From positions 1 through 56,964 of the forward strand of contig NZ_BNBB01000035.1 in NCBI RefSeq assembly GCF_014654615.1: 56,964 bases of DNA. The letters are read 5' to 3'. Numbering within the stretch: the stretch's first letter is position 1; each line of letters opens with the position of its first letter. The position numbers and the translations under genes were made by a program. The notes beneath the pieces were generated by a model, which saw only the letters and a program-made list of their open reading frames with translations, searched no databases and had not been told where the DNA came from. The DNA is from Streptosporangium violaceochromogenes. GTDB lineage: Bacteria > Actinomycetota > Actinomycetes > Streptosporangiales > Streptosporangiaceae. Of the stretch, positions 33,941-42,758 are shown piece by piece.

Positions 33941-34229
33941 CCGCCAGGGGCGGTTCCCGTCCTTCGGGGCCGCCAGGGGGGGAACCGGTGGAGTGAAAGG
34001 CCCCCGCGGATACCGATGTTTCACCCCGGGGAGGGGAAAAACCCGCCCGAGGCCCGCAAACCCTACCCGCCGGAGGCGAAGGCCGACGGCCCGCCGGGTC
34101 CCTTCTGAAAGGGTGACGGCGTAAGGACGGGCGTGGGGCCCTTCGCGCGGTCGCCGCGGTGAGGCCGCCGGAAAGAAGGCGCGGGCGGCGGTCCGGTGGA
34201 TCGGCCGCTTCGAGGAAACGGAGGTCGGT

Positions 34230-34307
34230 ATGCCGTCGCGTGTGACGGATCGCCAGATGACGGACGACGGGCGGGTCCCGCCGGCGCGCGTCTCCCGGGA
34301 GCCGTGA
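34230..34307 (+). CDS. 25-codon ORF coupled to the MaoC-like gene
   Basis: MPSRVTDRQMTDDGRVPPA and six more residues, with GGAGGT just upstream of its ATG and a TGATG stop-start junction with the next gene. It may be a leader peptide for translational coupling, or a remnant of a lost upstream partner gene. Its sequence matches no family I recognise. Confidence 0.35.
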   Translation: MPSRVTDRQMTDDGRVPPARVSREP

Positions 34308-34717
34308 TGCGGACGCTGATCAAGGGGCGGGTCGAGGTTGGAACGCTCCTTCCCCGCCTGGTGATCGCGCTGACCCCCACGCTGGTCGTCTCGACGGCAC
34401 CGGTGAGGGTGAACCTCGCCGATCTCCGGCACGACCCCGGCGACGCCGGGACGGAGAGGGCGAAGGGGCTCTTCCTTAACCTCTCGACCACGATGGACCT
34501 CGTCGAGCGTTACGTCACCGACTGGGCCGGCCCCGAGGCGCTGGTCCGGGGCGCCAACGTCCGGCTCGGCGTGCCCGCCTGCGCGGGCGACACCCTGACC
34601 TTCGACGGCGCCGTCGCCTCCCGCGACGGTGACGAGGTCACGGTCCGGGTCCGGGGCGCGGTCGGCGCCGGCGACCACGCCTGCGGCGCCGTCCGTCTCG
34701 CCTTCCCCGGCTGCTGA
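34307..34717 (+). CDS. ChsH1-like MaoC hot-dog fold protein
   Basis: 136 residues. The stretch RYVTDWAGPEALVRG..VRLGVPA..GDTLTFDG, then GDHACGAVRLAF, closely matches mycobacterial ChsH1 (Rv3541c), the non-catalytic-type MaoC subunit of the ChsH1-ChsH2 enoyl-CoA hydratase of cholesterol side-chain degradation. The hydratase-2 catalytic Asp-His site is not seen, as expected for ChsH1. No ChsH2 (MaoC plus OB-fold) gene is adjacent, which leaves its partner unknown. ATG 34307 overlaps the stop of a 25-codon ORF. It lies downstream of a variant KstR-like palindrome and next to the KstR-like gene. Confidence 0.85.
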   Translation: MRTLIKGRVEVGTLLPRLVIALTPTLVVSTAPVRVNLADLRHDPGDAGTERAKGLFLNLSTTMDLVERYVTDWAGPEALVRGANVRLGVPACAGDTLTFDGAVASRDGDEVTVRVRGAVGAGDHACGAVRLAFPGC

Positions 34718-34744
34718 CCGGGCCGCGCCCACGGCCGGCCTTCG

Positions 34745-34783
34745 CCTCCGGGTCGTCCACGGCCCTCCTCCGGGTCGTCCACG
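34745..34783. repeat. 17-bp direct repeat between convergent genes
   Basis: CCTCCGGGTCGTCCACG at 34745-34761 and 34767-34783, in the 75-bp gap between the MaoC-like and PP2C-like genes. Confidence 0.85.
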
Positions 34784-34792
34784 CTCTTCGCC

Positions 34793-35890
34793 TCACACCC
34801 GGGTCGGGTGGTTCCCGCTCCCCTCGCGCTCCCAGCCGTAGCCGGTGACCTCGGTCACCCTGGCCACCGCGACCGTGACGTCGCCGCTGACGCGGCGGCG
34901 GTAGGCGGCGTCCAGGAGTGCGCCGGCGCACGTGTGGGGCGAGGCCCCGAAGTTGCGGCGCACGACGGCCTGGACGTCGGGGAACGACAGTGCGCTCGCG
35001 AACCCGCCCGTGCCCACGACGACCAGGGTGCCCGGCGCCGCGGAGACGGTCCCGACCTCGCCGCCGAGGCCGTCCGGGGCACCGGCCGCCCGGCGGTCGA
35101 GCCCCCGCCGGGAGACCCGCCTGCCCGCGGGCCGGGCGTTCGTCACCATCTCCCCGGTGTCCGGTCCGGGGAAGACGTAGACGGTCACATCGCCCGCCCG
35201 GGCGAAGGCCAGCGTCCACCCCTCGCCGCTCCGGGAGAGCGCGGCGGCCCCCAGGTGCGCGCTCATCGTGCCCGAGCCCGGTACGGCGTCCGAGACGTTC
35301 CGCAGCCAGTCGCCGGCGACCTCCATGCTCTTCTCCAGCGACCACACCGGGTCGAAGGGGTCCCACGTGCGCCCGAAGACCACGGCTCCCAGCGCCAGCG
35401 CGGACGCCCGGTGGCCCTCTCCGGTCGAGGGGGTTCCGTCGGCGACGGCGACCAGCCCGTCCTGAACCAGGAAGGCGGCGGCGTTCTCTCCGTCCTCGCC
35501 GCCGTTGGTGCGCCCGGCGGCCTCGAAGTGAAGGGTCCGGTGGGGAAACGGGCCGCCCCAGTCGGGCAGGGCGAGTGCCGTGCCCAGGGTGCCGCCGGTG
35601 TCGCCGGCGCCGTCGGGGGCATCGGTGTCGCCGGAGACTCCGTCCTCGCGGAACCGCGACATCGTGGACGCAGGCAGTACGTGGGGGGCGGCCGTCTTGC
35701 GGCCCGGCCCGTGCCCGGCCTCCACGCCCCCTCCGGCTCCGCAAGGGGGCGGCGCCGGAGGTGTCCCGGTGAGATGGGGGGCCGGCGTGTCTTTCACGGT
35801 GCCGGCGTCCCGGCCGCGCCGGACGGCGAAAGCCATGATCCCGCCGGCCAGGGCCGCCATGACCGCCAGCACCGTGATCAGATAGGACAA
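34793..35890 (-). CDS. Degenerate, membrane-anchored PP2C-like phosphatase
   Basis: 365 residues from TTG 35890, which has GGGAGGTGAAGG directly upstream. An N-terminal membrane segment (YLITVLAVMAALAGGIMAFAV) and a Pro/Gly-rich linker precede a PP2C-like domain: RTNGGEDGENAAAFLVQDGLVAVADGTPS (VADG metal Asp present, but normal NED/GMGG elements altered), GTLVVVGTGGF and SGDVTVAVARV (Asp of the DN-x-T motif retained, Asn changed). It may be inactive or a binding module. Downstream, on the same strand, of a decayed kinase and a sigma-like gene, so it was probably part of a kinase/phosphatase/sigma unit. Confidence 0.75.
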   Translation of the reverse strand: MSYLITVLAVMAALAGGIMAFAVRRGRDAGTVKDTPAPHLTGTPPAPPPCGAGGGVEAGHGPGRKTAAPHVLPASTMSRFREDGVSGDTDAPDGAGDTGGTLGTALALPDWGGPFPHRTLHFEAAGRTNGGEDGENAAAFLVQDGLVAVADGTPSTGEGHRASALALGAVVFGRTWDPFDPVWSLEKSMEVAGDWLRNVSDAVPGSGTMSAHLGAAALSRSGEGWTLAFARAGDVTVYVFPGPDTGEMVTNARPAGRRVSRRGLDRRAAGAPDGLGGEVGTVSAAPGTLVVVGTGGFASALSFPDVQAVVRRNFGASPHTCAGALLDAAYRRRVSGDVTVAVARVTEVTGYGWEREGSGNHPTRV

Positions 35891-36049
35891 CCTTCACCTC
35901 CCGGAGTCGACGTTCGCTCCTCCTCCGCCGGGGCACCGGCGGCGGGCGTGCCGTGGGCGCGGCGGGTCACGGGCCGGACCACGCCCCCGCGTGGGAGACC
36001 GCCGCGGTTCCTTCCCGCGAGAGCGCCGTCCGGAGGTGCCCGGTGACCC

Positions 36050-36703
36050 TCAGCGTCTTTTTCTCTCCATGACGTCGTCCCCGGTGCCCGTCTTGGCGCC
36101 CACCTCGACACCGGGAAGCCTCCGCTTCACGTCCGCCGGCGTCCGCCGGGCCCGGGTGAGCGCCCGCACGGGGGAGAGGCCGGCGGGCGCCCGGCCCGGC
36201 GGTGAGCATCGGGACCGGTGAACCAGGCGGTTTCTCCGGGGAGGTGGGTCATGCCGTCGTCCCGGAGCCGGGACATCCCCCGCCCGGTGATCCCGGCGCC
36301 GTCCGGGTCGTCCGGCACGACGTTCGGTGGCGTGAGGCCGGGGTGGGCGACGCGCTGCGCGCTCGCGCGCTCCGGACCCGCCGGGACCCATGTGCTCCAC
36401 GATGGGGACACACCGCCGTTCCGGTCTCCGGCATGAACGTCAAGACCGCCGGGCTGGTAATGGGGAGAGATGAGATAGACCGCACCCGAACGCGGATCCT
36501 TTCCGGAGTCGATGATCTCCCCGATGTGGGGACTTTTCAAGCCGCATTCCGCGGAGCTCTCTTAGGTAGGTGCGATATACCGGTTCCGCGTTCGGCGCCT
36601 GGTGAAACACCTTCGCCACCACCGGGCGTTCGGGGGCGTCGACGTCGTGGGCCGCGTAAAGCGCGTCGCGGGTGCCGGGGGCGGTCGCCGCCGGCCCGTT
36701 CAC
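36050..36703 (-). pseudogene. Decayed Ser/Thr protein kinase
   Basis: Kinase-like fragments occur in successive frames of the minus strand. From GTG 36703: LYAAHDVDAPERPVVAKVFH resembles the N-lobe with the VAVK-type lysine. Near 36540 the frame shifts and KSPHIGEIIDSGKDPRSGAVYLISPHY continues the domain. Further on are ITGRGMSRLRDDGMTHLPGETAWFTGPD (activation-segment-like, corresponding to DFG..APE) and, in a third frame, TPADVKRRLPGVEVGAK like kinase C-termini. The HRD catalytic loop was not found. At least two frame changes plus missing segments, so it cannot make a normal kinase. Sits between the PP2C-like and sigma-like genes. Confidence 0.65.
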
Positions 36704-36759
36704 GGCTCACCGTCCGCCGAGCACCATGATCCGGGTATCCCCGGAGAGGCGGCTCGGCG

Positions 36760-38391
36760 TCAGGGCGTGACCATCGTGGGGACCGCGAAGAACACGAGCG
36801 TCGCGATCGCCACGCAGATCACGCAGACGATGAAGCCGAACAGCTCCCAGGCCCAGTCGTGGTGCTGCCTACGCCGCTGCCTGACGGGCTTGTGCTCGAA
36901 GGGCCGGTACTTGTGGCGTACCGCGGGGCGGGGGTGTCCGCCGGGCTTCGCCGTACCGCCGGGCGCGTTCGTCTCCACCGGCGCGCAGGCGGGGGCCGCC
37001 TCCCGGGAAGGGACGGCCGTCCCTTCCCGCCTGGCGTGCCGTGCCCGGTCACCGGGGACGGAAAGAGGCGGCCCGCCGGCCCGCGGGAGCGGTCGCACCC
37101 CCGCGGTCTCGCGGGCGCGGGACGCCGGGGAGGCCGGTCCGGCGGCGCGTGAGGGCCGGCCGGAGAGGAGTGATCCGGGAGGGGCGGATTCGTCCCGGGG
37201 GGCGGAGGCGACCAGGACGTCGGTGCGGGCCCGTGCCGCGCGGGTCTCCGGGACGAACGGGCGGAACGGCTCGGCCGCCGCGGGCGCGGGCACGGGGGTA
37301 CCGGTGGGGGAGGGCGAGGGGCCGTCCGGGGCGGGGGGAGCGTCTTCGCCCACGTCCGCCGCCACCGGGGTCGGCGGCGGCGCCGGCAGCGGCGCCGCCC
37401 CGCGAGGCTTCGGACGCTGGAGCCTGCGGCGCGCGGAGCGGGGGGCCGCGTCGTCGAGCGCGTCCAGCACCGCCTCCCTGAGCCGGGGGATCGGCTCGGT
37501 GGTGGCCTCGTGCGCCGAGACCGTGCCGCGCTCGGGCGGGGAGAAGGGGTCGGGGAAGCGGTCCGGCGCGGCGGAGGGCGGGAAGAGACCGCGCGGGGAC
37601 CCCGGGGAGGCGGAAGACCGTGAGGACGGCGGGAACGCCGGGCCCGCCGAAGGCAGGGGGGGCGGCGGCTCGGGCGGGGAGAAGACGCTCGTGCTGGTCA
37701 GGGCGTCGGCCTCGGCGAGCGGCAGCGGCCAGGCCGGGGTGGTGGGCCACAGCGGTTTGAGCGGGGCGGGCGCCCCCGGCCGTGGGGACGCGGGCGGGGC
37801 GGGGGTCGTGCCGGCGTGGATGAGGGCGGCGGTGCGCAGGGCCGGGGAGGGGACGGCCCAGGGGGCGCGGACCAGCACGTCGCGGAGCGGGGCGACGCCC
37901 AGCGCGCCGAAGGCGTCGGACAGGTGGGCCGGCACCCGGGCGGAGGCCAGCGCCGGAGCCAGGGACCGGGTGAAGCGGCGGCAGGCGCTCACGGTCAGCT
38001 CGTCGGCGGTGTCGGGGGCCACGTCGAGCACCCAGGCCAGCTCGTCGGTGCTCATCTCGCATACGCCGGACAGGTACAGCACCTCGCGCTGGTGCGGGCG
38101 CAGCTCGCGCAGGATTCGCTCGACGAAGGCCGACACCGGGTGGGCGCCGGCGGCGGGCGGGGCGCAGACGACGTCGCGCCGCTGGATCTCGCGGCGGGCG
38201 AGCGCGTACAACGCGGCACGGGGCGGCGCCACGTCGGGGACGGCGGAGAGGACGGCCAGCAGCACCGACGCGGCGGTGTCGGAGTCGCCGAGCTGGTCGC
38301 GGCAGTACGCGAACAACCCGTCGGCGTGGCGGTCGTAGAGCTCGGCGATCAGTTCACCGCGCGAGCGCTGACCGAGGAGCGGTGGGGTCAC
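36760..38391 (-). CDS. Sigma-70-like protein with Pro-rich linker and C-terminal membrane anchor
   Basis: 543 residues from GTG 38391 (AGAGGAAG upstream). Residues about 10-75 resemble a degenerate sigma region 2 (LIAELYDRHADGLFAYCRDQ). Region 4-like FVERILRELRPHQREVLYLSGVCEMSTDELAWVLDV follows. Then comes a very long Pro/Ala/Ser linker, a basic patch (RHKYRPFEHKPVRQRRRQHHD) and one C-terminal membrane segment (LFGFIVCVICVAIATLVFFAV). Membrane tethering suggests it is not a free sigma factor but perhaps a sensor or a sigma released by proteolysis. First gene of the sigma-kinase-phosphatase arrangement. Classification as ECF-like is moderately sure. Confidence 0.75.
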   Translation of the reverse strand: MTPPLLGQRSRGELIAELYDRHADGLFAYCRDQLGDSDTAASVLLAVLSAVPDVAPPRAALYALARREIQRRDVVCAPPAAGAHPVSAFVERILRELRPHQREVLYLSGVCEMSTDELAWVLDVAPDTADELTVSACRRFTRSLAPALASARVPAHLSDAFGALGVAPLRDVLVRAPWAVPSPALRTAALIHAGTTPAPPASPRPGAPAPLKPLWPTTPAWPLPLAEADALTSTSVFSPPEPPPPLPSAGPAFPPSSRSSASPGSPRGLFPPSAAPDRFPDPFSPPERGTVSAHEATTEPIPRLREAVLDALDDAAPRSARRRLQRPKPRGAAPLPAPPPTPVAADVGEDAPPAPDGPSPSPTGTPVPAPAAAEPFRPFVPETRAARARTDVLVASAPRDESAPPGSLLSGRPSRAAGPASPASRARETAGVRPLPRAGGPPLSVPGDRARHARREGTAVPSREAAPACAPVETNAPGGTAKPGGHPRPAVRHKYRPFEHKPVRQRRRQHHDWAWELFGFIVCVICVAIATLVFFAVPTMVTP

Positions 38392-38683
38392 GGGACCGGC
38401 TTCCTCTGGGTTCGGGCGAGCGTGATGGCGGGTAGGGGCGTGAGGCCCGCGGTGCGTATGCGGTTGGAGGGGTCGACGACCACGATATGGGTAATCATGC
38501 CGAGTCGTTGAGGTTCTCCGCACTATTGAGTCCCTATTTGATGGATATCGCACTAGCCTGGGCGGCTTTGGCGGTTGATGAGAGGGCAGAGCCCGAATGG
38601 GCGCCGTAGGCTGTTTGAGCCTGGATCATGAGGTAGGGATGGCAAGGGGGGTCACGGTCCCGCCGGGAAGCACGAGGTAATGA

Positions 38684-39796
38684 ATGATCACTTTTGACGG
38701 TGTCACCAAGCGGTACGCCGACGGAACCGTCGCCGTGGACGACCTGAGCCTGGAGGCGCCGACAGGGGAGATCACCGTGCTCGTCGGCCCTTCGGGCTGC
38801 GGCAAGACCACCTCCCTCCGCATGATCAACAGGATGATCGACGCGACGGAGGGGCGCGTCCTCATCGACGGGGTCGACGTCCGGACCGTCGACCCGCCGA
38901 CGCTGCGCCGGGGGATCGGCTACGTCATCCAGCAGGCCGGGCTCTTCCCGCACCGCAAGATCGTCGACAATGTGGCGACCGTTCCCCACCTGCTCGGCTG
39001 GGACAGGAGAAAGGCCCGCGCGCGGGCCATGGAGCTTCTGGAGCGGGTCGGGCTCGACCCCGGGCTGGCCGGCCGCTACCCCTTCCAGCTCTCCGGCGGT
39101 CAGCAGCAGCGCGTCGGCGTGGCCCGCGCCCTGGCGGCCGATCCGCCGGTGTTGCTGATGGACGAGCCGTTCAGCGCGGTCGACCCCGTCGTACGCGCGA
39201 GCCTGCAGGAGGAACTGCTCCGCCTTCAGGCCGAGTTCACCAAGACGATCGTGTTCGTCACGCACGACATCGACGAGGCCGTCAAGCTCGGCGACCGGGT
39301 GGCCGTTCTCCGTGTCGGAGGCCGCATGGCGCAGCTCGCCGACCCCGCGACCCTGCTGGCCCGGCCCGCCGACGACTTCGTCGCCGAGTTCCTCGGCCGC
39401 GACCGGGGCATCCGGCGGTTGTCGTTCGTCTCGGGCGAGGGGCTGCGGCTGCGCACCGACCTGACGGCGCCCGCCTCCGCCGAGGTCTCCTCGGTGCGCG
39501 GTACGGCGGCGCCCTGGCTGGCCGTGGTGGACGCCGACGACCGGCCGCTCGGCTGGGTGAGGGTCGGGGAGCTGCCGGAGTCCGGCACACTGGCCGACGT
39601 GCGGCTCGCGCCGTACGGAACGTTCGTCAGAGGGCGCGACTCGCTGCGCGGTGCGCTGGACGCGACCCTGCTGTCGCCCTCGGGGAACGCGATCGCGGTG
39701 GACGACTCCGGCCGGGTGCGGGGCGTGCTCACCCGCGAGACGCTGGAGGAGGCCCTGCGCCAGGCCGCCGGGGGTGCCGGGGGTGCCCGTGCGTGA
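38684..39796 (+). CDS. opuCA: OpuCA-type osmolyte ABC transporter ATPase
   Basis: 370 residues. Walker A GPSGCGKTT (about 33-41), Q-loop GYVIQQAGLFPHRKI, signature LSGGQQQRVGVARAL, Walker B VLLMDEPFSAVDP, and H-loop FVTHDIDEAV. The residues after about 250 resemble weak CBS domains (GTAAPWLAVVDADDRPLG..., GNAIAVDDSGRVRGVL), which in OpuA/OpuC sense ionic strength. Imports compatible solutes such as glycine betaine or choline. ATG 38684, GAGG upstream. First gene of a four-gene operon with two permeases and a binding protein. Confidence 0.94.
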   Translation: MITFDGVTKRYADGTVAVDDLSLEAPTGEITVLVGPSGCGKTTSLRMINRMIDATEGRVLIDGVDVRTVDPPTLRRGIGYVIQQAGLFPHRKIVDNVATVPHLLGWDRRKARARAMELLERVGLDPGLAGRYPFQLSGGQQQRVGVARALAADPPVLLMDEPFSAVDPVVRASLQEELLRLQAEFTKTIVFVTHDIDEAVKLGDRVAVLRVGGRMAQLADPATLLARPADDFVAEFLGRDRGIRRLSFVSGEGLRLRTDLTAPASAEVSSVRGTAAPWLAVVDADDRPLGWVRVGELPESGTLADVRLAPYGTFVRGRDSLRGALDATLLSPSGNAIAVDDSGRVRGVLTRETLEEALRQAAGGAGGARA

Positions 39797-40451
39797 GGAG
39801 CCGCTGGTCCGCTGGGACTGGATCGGACGCAACTGGCCCGCCATCCAGGCCCTGCTGGCCGACCACGCCGTGATGGCGCTGGTGCCGGTCGCCGTCGGGC
39901 TGCTCGTCGCGCTGCCGGTCGGGCTGGCCGGCGCGCGCTGGCGCGGGCTCTACCAGCCGACCGTCGGCGTCGTGAACGTGGTCTACTCGCTGCCCTCGCT
40001 GGCCGTCTTCATCGTGCTGATCCCCGTCACCGGCCTCGCCACGCGGATGACCGTCATGGTCCCCCTCGCCTTCTACGCCCTGGCGGTGCTGATCCCGGCG
40101 GTCGTGGACGGGCTGGCCTCGGTCCCCGGCCACGTGCGCCAGTCGGCGGTGGCCATGGGGTTCACCCCGCTGCGCAGGCTGCTGCGGGTGGAGCTGCCGA
40201 TCGCGGTCCCGGTCGTGCTGGCGGGGCTCAGGGTGGCCACGGTCTCCAGCGTCAGCCTGGTCAGCGTGGGCGCGCTGGTCGGCAGGGGCGGCCTCGGGTA
40301 CCTGTTCATCGACGGCTGGCAGCGGCAGTTCCCCACCCCGATCGTCGTGGGCATCGCGCTGGTCGTGCTGCTGGCCGCCGTCGCCGACACGCTGCTGGTG
40401 CTGGCGCAGCGCCTGCTCACCCCCTGGGCGAGGGCGAGGGGGACCGCGTGA
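39789..40451 (+). CDS. opuCB: OpuC-type ABC transporter permease
   Basis: 220 residues, five or six membrane segments (LVPVAVGLLVALPVGLAG, VVYSLPSLAVFIVLIPVTG, TVMVPLAFYALAVLIPAVV, VVGIALVVLLAAVADTLLVL). The coupling-helix (EAA) region reads VPGHVRQSAVAMGFTPLRRLLRVELP, typical of OpuCB/ProW. The start is GTG 39789 (or 39783), overlapping the OpuCA stop by 8 nt; GGGGG lies upstream. The 3' end overlaps the next permease by 4 nt. Confidence 0.93.
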   Translation: MREEPLVRWDWIGRNWPAIQALLADHAVMALVPVAVGLLVALPVGLAGARWRGLYQPTVGVVNVVYSLPSLAVFIVLIPVTGLATRMTVMVPLAFYALAVLIPAVVDGLASVPGHVRQSAVAMGFTPLRRLLRVELPIAVPVVLAGLRVATVSSVSLVSVGALVGRGGLGYLFIDGWQRQFPTPIVVGIALVVLLAAVADTLLVLAQRLLTPWARARGTA

Positions 40452-41119
40452 ACTGGCTGGCCGAGTTCTTCGGCGACGCCGCCAACTGGTCGGGCCCCGA
40501 CGGCATCCCGGTCCGCCTGCTGGAGCACCTGGAGTTCTCCGCGATCTCGCTGCTGCTCGCCGCGCTGGTCGCCGTGCCGCTCGGTCTGGGGATCGGTCAC
40601 ACCGGCCGGGGTGCGCTGCCGGTGCTCCTGAGCGCCAACGCGGCCCGTGCCCTTCCCACGCTGGGCCTGCTGGTGCTGATCGTGCTGCTGATGGGTGTCG
40701 GCACCGACGTCCCGGTGCTGATCCCGCTGGTGGCGCTCGCCGTACCGCCGATCCTGGTCAACACCTACGAGGGCATCCGCGGGGTGGACCCCGATCTGCG
40801 GGACGCCGCCTACGGCATGGGCCTGCGGGGCCGGCAGGTCCTCGGCCGGGTGCTCGTGCCGGTGGCGCTGCCGCTCATCCTGCTCGGCCTGCGGGTCGCC
40901 GCGATCCAGGTGGTGTCGACCGCGACCGTGGCCGCCTATGTGGGCCTGGGGGGTCTTGGCCGTTTCATCGTCGACGGGCTCGCGACCAAGGACTTTCCCC
41001 GCACGCTCGGTGGAGCGGTCCTGGTGGCGCTTCTCGCGCTGGCCGTCCAGCTCGTCTTCACCCTGGTCCAGCGTCTCGTGGTCTCTCCGGGGGTGAGCGG
41101 GAGCCGGGCCGTACGATAA
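40448..41119 (+). CDS. opuCD: OpuC-type ABC transporter permease, second subunit
   Basis: 223 residues. Membrane segments include AISLLLAALVAVPLGLGIG, TLGLLVLIVLLMGVG, LIPLVALAVPPILV and LVALLALAVQLVFTLVQ. The coupling loop VDPDLRDAAYGMGLRGRQVLGRVLVPVALP is diagnostic. GTG 40448 overlaps the preceding stop codon (GTGA). Together with the first permease it forms the heterodimeric channel. Confidence 0.93.
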   Translation: MNWLAEFFGDAANWSGPDGIPVRLLEHLEFSAISLLLAALVAVPLGLGIGHTGRGALPVLLSANAARALPTLGLLVLIVLLMGVGTDVPVLIPLVALAVPPILVNTYEGIRGVDPDLRDAAYGMGLRGRQVLGRVLVPVALPLILLGLRVAAIQVVSTATVAAYVGLGGLGRFIVDGLATKDFPRTLGGAVLVALLALAVQLVFTLVQRLVVSPGVSGSRAVR

Positions 41120-41153
41120 TCTCTGCATTACCTCCCGTTTGGAAGGGGAAAGT

Positions 41154-42074
41154 ATGGTGAAGCGCCTTTTCGGTACCGTGACGGTCGCCCTCGTCGCGGT
41201 GCTCACCCTCGCCGGGTGCGGCGGCGGCGATCCGCTCACCGGCGCGTCGGCGAGTCCAGAAGGCTCAGGAGCCGCGCCGGCGGCCGGGGGAAAGGTCGTC
41301 GTCGGATCGGCCAACTTCCCCGGGAACGTCCTGCTCGCCGAGATCTACGCCCAGGCCCTGGAGGCCAAGGGCGTGCGGGTCGAGAAGAAACTCAACATCG
41401 GCAGCCGCGAGGTCCTCTACGACCAGATCAAAAGCGGCGGCCTGACCGTCCTGCCGGAGTACATCGGCTCGCTGCTGGCCTACGTCGACAAGACGGCGAC
41501 CGCCAAGACCGAGGACGACGTCCTGGCCGCACTCAAGGAGAGGCTCCCGGCGGAGCTGGAGGTCCTGAAGCCGGCCGCGGCGGAGGACAACAACTCGCTG
41601 ACCGTCACCAAGGCCACCGCCGAGAAGGACGGCCTCACCACGATCGAGGATCTCGCCGGGGTCGCGAAGGGCTTCACCGTGGGAGGCCCGCCGGAGTTCC
41701 GCTCCCGCCAGGAGAAGAACTTCAAGGACACCTACGGCCTGGAGTTCAAGGAGTGGAAGAAGACCGGTGACGCCACCGCCGACGCCCTCAGGGACGGCAC
41801 CGTCCAGGTCGGCAACGTCTTCACCGCCGACCCCAAGATCGTGCTCAACGACCTGGTCCCCCTGAAGGACACCAAGAACGCCTTCGCCGCCGACAACATC
41901 GCGCCCCTGGTCAGCAGGGCCGGGGTGAACGACACCGTCACGGCCGCGCTGAACGCCGTCTCCGCCAAGCTCGACACCCCCGGCCTGCAGGCCCTGATGA
42001 AGCGCGTCTCGGTCGACAAGGACGACACCGCCACGGTCGCCAAGGACTGGCTGACCCACAACGGCCTGGCCTGA
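41154..42074 (+). CDS. opuCC: OpuCC-type glycine betaine/choline-binding lipoprotein
   Basis: 306 residues from ATG 41154, preceded by GGAAGGGG. A lipoprotein signal peptide with lipobox LAGC; mature N-terminal Ser/Gly linker. Periplasmic-binding-type domain of the QAT family: VVVGSANFPGNVLLAEIYAQALEAKGV, LPEYIGSLLAYVD, GLTTIEDLAGVAKGFTVGGPPEFRSR, VGNVFTADPKIVLNDLVPLKDTK. Captures the osmolyte for the adjacent ABC transporter. The gene order CA-CB-CD-CC differs from the Bacillus order CA-CB-CC-CD. Confidence 0.95.
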   Translation: MVKRLFGTVTVALVAVLTLAGCGGGDPLTGASASPEGSGAAPAAGGKVVVGSANFPGNVLLAEIYAQALEAKGVRVEKKLNIGSREVLYDQIKSGGLTVLPEYIGSLLAYVDKTATAKTEDDVLAALKERLPAELEVLKPAAAEDNNSLTVTKATAEKDGLTTIEDLAGVAKGFTVGGPPEFRSRQEKNFKDTYGLEFKEWKKTGDATADALRDGTVQVGNVFTADPKIVLNDLVPLKDTKNAFAADNIAPLVSRAGVNDTVTAALNAVSAKLDTPGLQALMKRVSVDKDDTATVAKDWLTHNGLA

Positions 42075-42238
42075 CCGATGAGGACGGAAGGCGGTCCCCG
42101 CCTTCCGGACCGGAGCGGAGGGCGGCGGGGGCGTCGTCCCCGTTCCGGGGGGTGTCGGCTGTCCGGAACCGGCCGCGTACGCGATCACGACGTCGCCCCC
42201 GTTCCGGGGGGCGCCCCCTTCTCCGGAATGATGGCCGT

Positions 42239-42718
42239 GTGAACGAGTTCGTCGAGGCGATGGGGCAGGTGCCGACCGGCGTGACGGTCGTCACCGTCAA
42301 GGACGAGCGCGACGACGTGGGGGCCACGGTCGGCACCTTCACCTCGATCTCCCTCGACCCCGGGCTGGTCATGGTGAGCATGGAGAGCGCCGGCTATCTC
42401 AACGAGCTGCTGCTGCGCCGCGACCGCTGGGCGGCCAGCGTGCTGTCCGCCGGGCAGAAGGCGATCGCCAGCCGCTTCGCCACGGCCGGCCGGCCGGGCG
42501 CCCGGCTCCTGCTGGCCGGCACGCCGCACCACCGGGGCGCCCTGAGCGGGGCGCTCGTCGTCGACGGCGGTGTCGCGGCCCTGGAGGCCGAGACGGTCAA
42601 GGTCGTCCCCGCCGGGGACCACACGCTTTTCGTCGCCCGCGTGCTGGCCGTGGACTACGTCGCCCCCGGGCTCGCCCCGCTCGTACGGCTGCGCGGCCGC
42701 TACCGCCCCGTCGGCTGA
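42239..42718 (+). CDS. Flavin reductase family protein
   Basis: 159 residues from GTG 42239 (VNEFVEAMGQVPTGVTVVTVKD). The split-barrel flavin-binding fold is seen in GATVGTFTSISLDPGLVMVSME and WAASVLSAGQKAIASRFATAGR, and the C-terminus has AGDHTLFVARVLAVD and LVRLRGRYRPVG. It is related to the 13478-14032 protein only distantly. Convergent with sppA, and separated from the OpuC operon by a 164-bp gap with two CCCCGTTCCGGGGGG repeats. Confidence 0.9.
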   Translation: MNEFVEAMGQVPTGVTVVTVKDERDDVGATVGTFTSISLDPGLVMVSMESAGYLNELLLRRDRWAASVLSAGQKAIASRFATAGRPGARLLLAGTPHHRGALSGALVVDGGVAALEAETVKVVPAGDHTLFVARVLAVDYVAPGLAPLVRLRGRYRPVG

Positions 42719-42758
42719 GCCGGCGCCGTCGGGCACCGGGGGTTTTCCGGCGGCCGGG

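Noticed and set aside
36202..36729. Rightward 175-codon open frame
   Set aside because: Arg/Pro/Gly-rich and opposite the kinase-like fragments; no domain or ribosome site.
38392..38683. Possible osmolyte-responsive riboswitch before opuCA
   Set aside because: The 292-bp leader region contains no recognisable conserved riboswitch core; only ordinary promoter and ribosome-site features were visible.
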